Assembly: GCA_002633005.1 (NCBI GenBank) | Contig: NMRA01000399.1 | Location: forward strand, 259,680-321,287 | Reading direction: 5' to 3' | DNA from: Phoronis australis | Taxonomy: Eukaryota; Phoronida; Phoronidae | DNA length: 61,608 bases | In this document: positions 44,701 through 56,700 of the stretch, piece by piece | How positions within the stretch are numbered: position 1 is the stretch's first letter | Layout of the letters: every line of letters starts with the position of its first letter | Notes under the pieces: model-generated | What the model was told of the DNA's origin: nothing | Seen by the model: the letters and a program-made list of their open reading frames with translations, nothing else | The model's database searches: none | Position numbers and translations under genes: made by a program

Positions 44701-47700
44701 TCAGTGGGAAATTTCTGCTTTGCAGCGAATCGACTTTCAGATAAGATGCAAAATTAACGCTTGACCCTAAGTGACACGACAGTCTTATTTTAAAACATAA
44801 ATCTCAGGTTTTCTAAACGCTATATAACCTGGATTCGAAGTTCCACACAAACGAATTTGTCTTTAAAGTGAAACAGACCATGCAGTTCGGTCATCTGAGA
44901 ACATGTTCGTGGACTTTGTTTACAATTTTAGGAAACATTGACCTTGAACGATGGGGTAAAATACTCGTGCGATCACTACAAATGTAAACTATCAACTCCC
45001 CACACAAGAACAGACAATATAAGCGGGAGACTCCTGCAAAGTGAAAAATAGAAAAGATTTATGAGTACGTGGTTCGTCAATTTTTGTCGTAAAATATCAT
45101 AAAGTATTCTTAGTTTTAATGGTAAACTAAATTATGCGTAAATGACTTCTTACGTTTCAGGTGATTCGTGTAATATCCAATGCTCTATCGCTACTCTATA
45201 TTCAGCAAGCCATTTTTAACCGCGTTCAGTTTGTGACGATTTCAACTGAGCACCCAAATAAGGGACGTCCGAGTGACGTAGGTATTTCCGGTAACATTTG
45301 TTCAAAGAGTGGAGAACGTTGCACCTACACGGGTAATCATTGCTTTGAATCACAATGTTATTTCTAACGTAACACCAGACGCTCGTCATGTTCCTGACTA
45401 CAACAATATTAGAGGAAATGTTTCGTGAATTCTGAACACATGGTGTAATTTTGCTTCCCTAATTTTTTGAAAATGCATAACTTTCAAAAAATATAAAACT
45501 AGCATAAGTTTTACTTTTCGCATTATTTGAAGTGAAATGTTTGTTGTGCTGTTTTCGTTACAGGAAATTGTCACGCGCGGTGCGTTCATTACTGATTTAA
45601 TTCAAATTTAGTCTAACATCCTAGAATTTTAATATCGTTATCAGAGGCCTTTTACAAATTTTGCTTTAAATTCTTGAACTTAACAGCGGACTTAGTTACT
45701 AAACTGTAGAATCGTCGAATGAACAGGTTGCAATCTTCTCTCAGACAACTGGCGGCAAAATCTGGAACCCTTTAAAATGGTTAAGAACTGTTTTATCCCT
45801 AGTTAGCTCTGTCAGACCTCATCAACTGAACTAATTCGCGTAAACCAATACAATGTGCTTGCTGTTTTTCTTTGATTAGTGTTTTAGACGCAAAATGTCT
45901 GGTATGAAGCATGTTGGACGGTTTCCCACAATCCTTGCTTGTCATCTGGTCCGGGCACAAGCCGCCGCCATATTTACACCGTGAATTGATTAAAGTAACA
46001 GATACCTCGCAAACGTTCCTGCGTATTTGGTCCAATGCAGCAGACGACTTTTTAAAACAACGAGTATACCGCAAGGGTCGAAGTCTTAAAGTGCAAAGCG
46101 CAAGTTCGGGAAAGTAATTGGCCTCTACAAAACACAAAGAAACAATAACCAGGTTACTATTAAAAACCTGTCCGTAATCTCAAGGAATACAGTAACCTAG
46201 CCAAGATCCATGACACTGCAAGATACTTGTCACAAGAATAGCATTGCCAAAAGATTTACCTGACTAGCAGGGCCTACTTGTTGCCTAGAGGAGTACGCGC
46301 CCTTTTGTTCACGACGGCGACCATCAGCTTTCGTAGGAAGCTTTCCAGATAGAAAATTTAATACGCCTGGAGCAAAATTAAGCATGGCGGCTAGACGTAA
46401 ATGATTAAGGAACAATTGGACTAAAATGTCTCTAAATTAGACCATTATAACTTAATTTATAGGAACCCACAAACTGGTATTGGCGTGCCACCATCTAAAT
46501 CTGATACATCCTGTGACAACAAGGCTAACGCGAGTTGAAGCGATTTCAAGAACGCGCGCACCCGATGACAGAAAGAACTAAAAGAGCGATTGTCGAATTA
46601 CTTGCTACGAATCGAAAAGTCTACAAAAATGATTAATGTTTTCTGCCACGTCACTTAAGTAAAACGTTTACACGTTTTAAATCACTGACCTACAAGTTAC
46701 TGAATACTATACCGAAGTTATGTATACATATCTACATGTTATTATCGTGAGACCCTGTATAAATTCACGTCTACATTTTGCGACCCGCGATTTTCCATAT
46801 GCCATGTGATTGTTGGCAAAACAAGAAGCTATCGCGGTTAACTAAATGATAATGCGCATTTATGCGTATCATCGAGTGGTTACCCCGAAAATAAAAGGAA
46901 AAGAAAAGTTTAAAGTGACATAACCGGGGACAATGAAGCGGAAATAAAATGGGCAAGTTCAATAGTTGTTCGTGGCTTTTTCACCAAAAATACTTCTATT
47001 TTGTTACGTAAATGTGTTCCATTTTGCTTTTGTTTACGCAAGAATCTGCGAGGCCAGTGACCCTAGATTTTTCCTGTCGTTGAACCACATGACCTTCAAA
47101 TACCAACTTACTGTGATTTTAGAGTTCGTGTCCACCAACGCTATACTCTAGCTTCCCCCAAAAAAGGACTGTATATTTGCGAGGTTATCTGGTTTCGTAA
47201 GCTTTTAGACCATTTAGGAAATCGAGTTTTGTATAATTATGCCGACTGGTCGTCAGACCATTCGAAAACTTTTGAGACTCAGCGAGGGATTCAATTGGAT
47301 AATTAGTCTAAGACGAGGAACATTTAAGTTATCTTTGATTAGAAGCCTTTATTGGGAATCGGTGATTTATAATAAAATTTCCAAAACATAACGGATTTTG
47401 CTGCATTATAGCTGTGGCCAAGTCGTGCTTCATTAAAATCACAACAAATAATAATAATAAGCAAGATGTAAATGAGATGGCACGAGGTGCGAAATACTGA
47501 GAATACAAATTTTTGAACAAAAGCTTCCGATCAGTCAGCATTTCCCAATTTCTCATTCTTATTCAAGCAAGGTATGTAGATGGAGCTGTTACAAACATGG
47601 GTTAATTTGCATATTCAAATGTGCACTAGCTCCCAAAGTGCGGCTGTAGCGTGGTCGTATTTTTTGTTTCACATCGCCTGCTTCGCTGACTGAGATTAGA

Positions 47701-50700
47701 ATTAACAATTCCACGTGTATCGAAAATTAAACTCAACGGAATTTCCTTTCGAGTAAAAATCTTTCCGCATTTTCTTTCCGCGGTCACAACGGCTGTTTCT
47801 TAATCACATAAAGAACTATTTTAATGCGATCCTACTGATCAGGAAACTCGTTAGTAAAGATCGCCTGAGTAGTAGGCGTTATTGGCTCATACCACACCAC
47901 TGAATATATAAAATGTTATTTCCTTTCAGAATAATAACAGTTTAAAATGATTTAAGTTGACAGGTCACCCTGCAGGTTGTGTGTTCTTTAAGCCAAAGGC
48001 CTTTGACCTCATGTTACTTCAGCTGGTGGCTCCCTGATAAAACAAGGATTTATTTATGTGTTGATTGTGTTTACAAGTAGATACTGTGGCCGCGTAAGAG
48101 TTCGGTGCTACAGAGGCCGCTCTTGGGAGGCCGGTTTTTGTTGGCGTAGTCTACTGTGGATCTTTGCAAGTTCAAACCAAGAGTCCGACTTGAAAGCTGT
48201 GTGGTTCTATCGTCATTCCGTCCACCCACGCGTCCATGCCTTTTCGTTTGTCTTAGTTGACCTTTTTGGCATGTACACTGTACTTCGTTACAGTTAGTGA
48301 ATTGTATGATGTCTGTCATCCACGCACCTGTTGGCTGGAAATGTAGGTGTATGTTCTCAGTTTTCATTGGTTGGTTTCACTCTGTCTTGGATGGCGGTCT
48401 TCACACACTTCAATGTAATGTGTCGCCTCCATATTCCTGCAAGGCTTTCTTCGATTTCCCTGATTGGCTAACCTGGCGGCCTGGTTGAATTTTGTTTCCG
48501 AACATCTTTTGTCTTCTGGTTGGTTGTGTCTTGAAGTGCCTTTACGGATAATGTAACGTTACTACCAACCCCTATTGGTGTGATAGCCTCGCTCACCTTG
48601 GAATTTCACCTGTATGCTTTATCCCTCCAGAACCGTGCTCACGCATGCGCAGGTGCTCTCAAATTTCCACAAGGGAACATGTTAACGACTAAAAATCTTT
48701 AAGTTGTTTTCACGGTCCTAGCCGCAGAACATTCGATGGACTTAGTTGATGTTAAAGACGACAGTGAAGCAGACGACAGTCGGCCCTCATCTTGCAACAC
48801 GATATTACCTAACCGCGTTCTGTTTATTTGATCTTAAAATCACCATATACAGTAAAGAAATGAACTTTTGTCTCAGGCCATTTACTGCAATAAAACTCGT
48901 TTTGTTTCTTTCTCAAATGAGAATTGCGGGTTAGTGGTCTTGGAATGAGTTTGTTTTCCCGTCAAAAATGACCCGCTGTTACAAGTCGAATTACTAACCA
49001 TGCTCTGGCCCAATAACAAAACTTTCAATTCTTTTTTCCAATCCGTCAAAATTGAATGAGCGACCAATAAGTAAGTGATCTTAGTCAAAACTTTTTTTTT
49101 TTCATTCGTACGTGGCTTTATACAGTCCTAACTTTGTGACGAGCGTCTGTGGTTTGTGTGATGAGCGTCTGTGGTTTGTGTGATGGTGCTTTCTCCAACT
49201 CAAATATTTCTTTTTTGAATATTCCTTTCGTGAGCTCACATCTGGCTAATTTAACGCGATGTATACACTAAGTAATAAAAAGATCAGACTGTTTGGAATG
49301 CGAGTTTTGACCCCTGAGTCTAACCCCTGCGTAGCACAGGAACCAGCCAATGTCCTTAAACCACCGGGCGCTCTAATTGGTGCATAGGCTTCAATAAGGT
49401 TCTCTATTGGTTTTTAAAAATGTCGACAGCGCCTAGGACATCCAAAATTAAACCACAAACTTGGAACACCTGATCATGTCCCCTGTACCACATTAAACGT
49501 GTTTCTCTTAATATTATTGGTAGTCAGCCGCTTGTAGATTCGTTTAGCTGTTAAAATAAAAACACATGCCCTGTCTATGGTGTTAAATTCAATTTCATGT
49601 GAGGAAGTCGATCCTTGCCACTTGACACCTCATGCACCATGGTGGTCTCTTGTACTTTGGATTAATTACGTTTCCATAGACACAGTTCTTAAGTGATGGG
49701 CGATCTTTGATGTCTCCCCGTTTCTAACTGTCTTGTCGAGGAGGTTTTTGGGAACATTTCTGCTGAATTATTATCTTTGTATTGTTTTCAATACAAGTTT
49801 TACTTACTTCGTCCAAAGCTGTTGCAGCGAAGTGCGTGTTTTACACGAGATGTAAAGCTGAACATTTCACTAATTGGACTCACACAATCTACATTAGATG
49901 GAAAGTCATTGGTTACACTCTTTAAACAAACACTCCTGTAACAGATAAGTAGTCCGAAGCCTGTAGCTCAAAAACCATGTAGGCTGGTCTCAGAGTTCAT
50001 GGATGGACTATTCTACAAACGCTCAAACCTAGCGTGTCTTACAACTGATTCGCCACAACGATATACCGTGAATTTCGTACCAGCCGATCGAGCGCCATAG
50101 CGAAGTCTAACAAGATTCAATTTGACACCGTTTTTATCAATTAGTCATCGGTATTTTGCCTGCTTCCTTTGAACCGTAAGGCTATTTTTGCGAGTTTAGC
50201 GAGATCACACCAATCTGCGAGATATTGCCACGCATTACCAGCAAATCACGTGCTCTCACTAGTTTACGCTCGGCAGTACTTTACGTTACAGAACGGGCCC
50301 ATGAATTGTAAGCGTAACCACTGATAGCAGGCTGGAATGGAGGATTGATATATTCCATAGAGACGGGAACTTAAAAAGGCATGTAGGCCTACTCCATTAC
50401 AACTAGAGAAACGAATATAGCCACATTTCATATGCTGTCAATAATCGAACAATACTGCCAAAATTTACCTTCCTGGTTTCCAGAACATATTTTTGGCCAG
50501 TAAATACTGATGGATGCTACCAATAGTTTAAGACTTTGAGTCCCCTCAAGCCATCTCAGTTAAATGTAGAGTAGCAGATGTCAGGCAGGTAATTTAAGAA
50601 TGATTCTCGGCTAGTGAAATATCCGTGGGAAAAGTTCAACATTAGTTGATTATGGTGTCAATTGTGTCTAAATGAGACCAGCAGTAGGTTTATATATTAA

Positions 50701-53700
50701 CATGGATCGTTTTACGACGAATTGAACAACTGAACTGCGCATGCCTAAAATAACGTTTTGCGGACATACGGCGCAAATGAAGTATGAAATTTTTTGTCTC
50801 AAGTATCGATTTTTGGATGCGGAATTAAAACTTTTGACTTTATGCAGACACATCCGGGTTGAGTTCTGCTGACGCAAACTAATCAATGAAACGAAAGATC
50901 TCACAAGTCTTCGAAAGTCGCCATGCGTTACAAGCAAAGCACGTGATGACTCTAGCTACAGTTTACTCTCGCTAAAAGTGGTTCCCTAGCCAACGTCAGA
51001 TGGCGTGAGAGCTACCTGTTTAAGCTGGGAAACACAATTCGATTCTGCAACACTCGTTACAGGGGCAACGTTTAGTAATCGAGAGCGTTTAAGTATATTC
51101 AAGTTCTACGTAACAACTCAAACGCCTGGCAATGACCTAGCGCATTCTGTCAAAACCGAACTTTTGATTTTCACTTCCTACAGTTATGAATTCGTTTTCA
51201 TATTGATGCTTACTCAGATTTGGTTTCGAGGCTTGACTAAAAGGATGTCTGTAATTTCTTCAGACCACGCCCGTTAAGTTCCTTGTCACGGCGGTTTAGT
51301 TTCACTGCAAACGCAACACTGGGAATCCCAGACGATTTATTGTAACAAATTTCAATCCAAACAAAAGATAAGACGCCTGTGGATGGAGTTGATGTTCATG
51401 GTCTATAACGGTTTTAAAATAACACAACCGACGGGAAAGGTGTTTTTTGAGATCAGCCTCAACAGCGTTTTGAACTCGCGATCTCAGCGTTCACAGTCCG
51501 GCGTTTTCCTGATGGACCTAAAGCGTACTCCGTGAATAGCCGAGGATGCTGAGCGTACGTAACTGATAGTCACCGGCATAGATCACAGCGAATGACAGAT
51601 AGCCAACGGTGACGATTTGTAATAAAACCACAAAAACGCAATAGATTTTGCTCGCTGGTTCCCTGCGTGCTTAGCCCAGCCAGCACGCAGGTATCACGCA
51701 GTGGCACGCGCTTTAGCATTGGTCGATGTAATCTTGGCAGTCATTGGTTAGCTTTACAACACCGTGAAAAATGGCGGAATGTGAACGATTTTTAGCCTTG
51801 TCCTGCAAGTGGCGTCGCAGCAACTATTTCGTTTCTGCAGTGATGTTTAATAGCCGCGTGCTTGAAGCACATACATGCACAATAAACACATATTATGTGG
51901 CCGATTTAACTGGTGTGTTATTCATACTGTATAAGGACACTATCGTAAACAAAAGTCATCGACAGTAGAAAGATGCATTCCAAAAAAGCTCAATCACAAT
52001 TTCTAGGCTTCACATTTCCTGAACATAATTTTAAGCACCGATTTGTCTGTACAACAGACCACATTTACACTTCAGTCCATCAGTCATGCCAGTTTGTTTG
52101 CGCAAAGCGCTGCCTGTTGAGAATTCGACTAGCCAATCAGAAACGCCGGTGTAAAAAAATTTACCGAGGAAAATTAAGTGATACCTGCGTGCTGACGCGG
52201 CTACCGCCCCACCTAGCGGCACGCAGGGAACCAGCGAGTAGATTTTGTTGTTTTGTAGATCTGGTCAAGGGAAATAACTTCAAGAGGTCTACACAACAAT
52301 AATCCCAAAAAGCCCTAAAAGCGATTATATCTCTTTAATACTCAAACAAGCGTTGACAAATTGTAATTTAAGTCTAACGCGGCTGTGGTCAAATGTTTTG
52401 GCCGCTGGAGACGGAGATCACGAGTTCATCCAACGTGTCACTCGGTTGTGTGTTGCTTGAAAAGTCCATTATGGATATAATTATTAAAACCGAGCTACCC
52501 CTTTATTTTTGTTGGGAGCCGATTTTTGCACTCTAAATTTGTCTCTTTCAACTTTGCCTGACTTGCAAATAAAACAACGCCATAACAGTAACGGACGGGA
52601 TCGCTGGCATTTCAGCTTTCATTGAAGGCTTGGTGTTCTCGGATGAGTTACGCTATTTGTAGAAGCTTCTGCACATTAAGACTTTTATGTACAAAATTCA
52701 ATTGACCTAGGTTAAGGATGTGTATAATCTTGAATCTCATAGAGATCTGTTTCTTTCACGTTACTGTGTCCTTATGGTAACCCCCCTGTTGGCTTCGGCC
52801 TGGTCTGTGTTAGGCTAATTAGGTACAATATTATTCTTGATTCAGAAATTGGCTCAGAAATTATTTGGCAATACAACGAGCAACACATGGAACAGTTTGC
52901 AAAATTTGTTTCCAATCAGCCAGGACATGTCTGCTTGACTGGTCCGACTCAATGGAGGTTACAGGCAAGACGTTTTGCCTATTAACAACAGTGTGCCAGT
53001 GTTTGTTGACATTCAGTTACCAACTGTTCTAAGGTTAACCACGATGGCACTTGGACTACTTAGAGGAATTAATGTCCAGAAACTCTGTTCAACCACGCCA
53101 AATCCCCTGTCCTCCAATCAGTCAGTCACTGCATAGAAGAGGCCTGTCTTGCTAAACGTCCAACGACGACATAATTTTGAAAATTTCTACGAAAAACCTG
53201 GTATATAAGACTGTTGGTTTATAGGTGAAATATTGCATTTTGGGGACGCTAACGATGCAGCACCCTTGAATACAAGCTCATGCTTCTATGTTCGAATATG
53301 AGGCTACGCCGTTTCTTTAAATTGTTAGACCAGTCTTCATTTTCTCGAGCGTTCTGCCGGTCAGCCATGACCTAAATGTTAACAATTGTCAAAACCGATA
53401 AAATACTTTATTGGCTGGATTAAATCATTCCATGATGATACTGAATGAATGATAGAAAAATAAGCAAACTCCAGCTGTGAATTCATACGTTCAGGCAAGA
53501 ATGTGGACGATCTGGTATAAAATTGGACCGATTATAAGGCCCTAATCGAATATATAAGGTTTTAGTTTAATTGACTCGCTTCCATAGATTTTTGCGGGAC
53601 CTTATCAGCCAGGTTACCCAGTCCCCGGATGTTTTTGAGATATTGTGGTGGGGGGCTTGATGCTCCTGTACACGAAGATGAGACAACCTTGAAAGTTAGC

Positions 53701-56700
53701 TGAGCGCATTGCTTACGTCACGACATTTTAATGTTAAAGCAATTGAATGAAAAATACGGGTTTGTTTATTTAGTTGTTGTTGTACTTGCAGACCTTCGCG
53801 TGAGCAATGTAGCAGATGAGCTCATATCGCACTGTCTGCACACCTCGTTAGCGTTACTCGCTCGCCATCCAGCGGACATGTTATGTTACTATTCGTAATA
53901 CTTGTCAGTCGACGCAGGGTCGTGATATATGTCCTTGTTACTACAACCCATACAACTGTCTTGATGTTTTTACGTAATACGTTTGTGGAATCTTCGGTTT
54001 CTTAACTCTTGGAAGTTGATAGCTGGGCAAAGTGGGACGACAGTGAACTCGAAAGGACCACGTGACTCGGAAATTTAGCCAGTGGTATAGTCCTACAAAA
54101 AATGGCGGAGGTCGCCTAGACAAGATGAAGAAAAATTGATTGAATACTCAGGGATTGTTTTACAAAAAAGTGCCCATGGGTCATTTGACCCACAGGGCCT
54201 CAAATTTATGGACCAATTTATGGACCAATTTATGGACCAATTTTCTACTTTCTGTGCTTTTTCTATTCCATGTAGGGAGGACATTTTAATATATAGGATT
54301 TTGTTCGCTACCCCGGCCAAGAGATTGGTCTAAACGAGAAAATCTAACAAAATTCAGAGCAAATTTTGGCGGAATATGAATGTTTGATGAGGGGATGCCA
54401 CTTTATAAATGTAACAGTAGACGGAGATCACCGGATATAACCGAGCGTAGAGTGAACACAGCCGTTCAGTATTGAGACTGCATTGTATTGTGATGGACCC
54501 ATAACGAGCCATTAGACGCGATGCTGAGCCATGCTGAGCTAATTTTCTTCAGCTTTTAACCCCTTGGTCAAATTCGTTACGTGCCACGTGCTGCTTATTT
54601 CCTGTCAGAAGTAATTCATTTCACCCATGTCTAACTGAAAATTAGACGTTTCCGCCTCAGATTGTCTTTCCTTGTTACGACATACCCAAACTCTTTTAGT
54701 CTGGCTCGGTTCTTTCAAAGGAATTGTGCTTCTTCTTCTTGGCGGATATCTCCTCTTTGATATGATCCCAAAGAAATCCCGCATTCTTCAGTTCATTAAA
54801 TATTGTTTATTTGACTTTGCATAACAAGAAAGTTCACGCTGCAAGGTCACGAAAAATCGCTGCGTGCCGACTGGGTCAAAGATCGCCATAACTCACGTTT
54901 GACCCCATGTCCCCAAGGGTCGATGACGTAGCATAGCTATCAGCACATGTGTGGTGACATATTCAATTTTACACCGATAACTTCAGTGCAATTGACCATG
55001 TTAGACATACGAAGAAAATAATGACTTCATGTGCAATAACTTCAACACCAGGGACTGTGTTCCTGATGCATAGATGCAAGAATATCGTTATGGAAGCTAA
55101 GTGTGATCATAGTATATGGCGTTATCTCGCGAAGTCTTGCGAGATCTAGCGATTTCTCGAGGTATTCATGTCTACGGAACGTGCGCCCGCTCTTCATTTG
55201 AAATTATACGCCTTACTCATGAAATTGACTAAAGTCAAAACTACTCGTTTTTCATTTCAGGTTCCGCCGATTTGCTCACCTCACTAAATATGTTACTAGA
55301 TCCGCTTGGGGTCGACCCTTGTCAAGGATTTTGTAAAAATAGAGGATCAAACGGCGAGGACGATCTAGCTTTCTGCATAGAAGCAGACTCCCAGCTGAGT
55401 GTACCTACGTACGAACTGTACGGGGCTGACGGAGGTAAGTGTTCATTACAGGGGCAGATCCAGGGTTATGACCAGACAGGGGTCTATGATCAAACGTAAG
55501 AAGGATTTCCTAATTCTCCGTTAGAACAATATCAAATTGGCCGAGTAGTGAGTGTGGGTGGCATACTAGCCTGCTGCTACCGGTACCGTGCACGGAGGAG
55601 AGGTATAGGGAACCGCAAGCTGTATGAGAAAAAAAAACGACACATTTGGCCAGGAATGAAGACGAGACAGAGGATGGGAAAGGCAGTCTTTTTGCGGATA
55701 GGGAGTGGCGTCATTATGACGAAGGGTTGTGGGATAACGCTCATGCTGAGCTACGCTAACACCAGGGAAATATCTCATGAAAAGTGACTTTAGACTTAGA
55801 CGAAAATTTGGTATGACGCTTCCACTTGACAATTACTGGACAGAGTTTTAGGCAAGTGTTTATCGAGGAGGACGTGGAAGATATTAGTTATTAAACGAAA
55901 GAAGTTATTACTTAGGCCCACAAATAATCCACGAGAGCCTAGCCCCGAACGAGGTAACTTGACTATATCTGTGGCGAGTTGTGCTACTGGCGAAATAAGA
56001 TATCCCGCTCATTTGTAGAGTAGGGTCGAAAAAGATACTCGTTTCCAGGGAGCTTTCATAAAAATGTCCCCTTTCGTATGAATTCATGCCAAAAATACTA
56101 CCTTTGGTGCGTATTCCTAGACAGCTAAATTATTAACACATTAAACCTGAAGCGATGCAAGAGCAAGAGTCACATTCACAAAAATGAGTTCTTCTTTTGA
56201 AACAAAAGATTTGGAAATATAGATAATAATAAAAATGTTTCTGTAAATTTATGAAATTAGAAAAATGAATTTTTTGGAGTTTCGAACTTCAAAAAATGAA
56301 TCCTTTTGTTGGATATTTTTTCAGAAAAGGCACCCTTTCGTGGAGAGCTTGGTTGTGAAAAATCATCCTCAGAACGACGTGTCCCGTACATCCTGTGGCA
56401 TGATTATAAACAATGAACACAGTGACAAATTTGACCTAAATACAAAGTGTTCCGAAATCGTGAACCAGTATTTTATCTTAACATGTCGGAAACACGCGAC
56501 CTTATTCATTACTATGACAAAACGCTTGTAATCTTTAATATTAGAGAAGCAAACTGAACCGAGCATGATGTCATTATCCAAATTGTACGTGAATAACCGG
56601 GTTATACTGGGTCAACTTACGTTTGATTCACGAGACGCATGCGCAGTCTGTGTTTGGAACCAGCCTCCCGTTCATGCGCTAGGACCTCGCTAAAAAGCAA

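Larger units (their letters stand above)
41716..55260 (+). other. Collagen intron 1 (13.5 kb)
   Basis: Holds a duplicated block with an N gap (41948-45396), a dispersed repeat, a 588-bp TIR element, several CACGTG-palindrome repeats, a SINE-like fragment and short tandem repeats. Otherwise there is no supported coding sequence. Long first introns often carry enhancers, but none can be shown here. Confidence 0.7.

Noticed and set aside
51973-52302. 109-codon ORF across the right end of the TIR transposon
   Set aside because: It crosses the element boundary and target-site duplication, so it cannot be an element gene, and has no domain.
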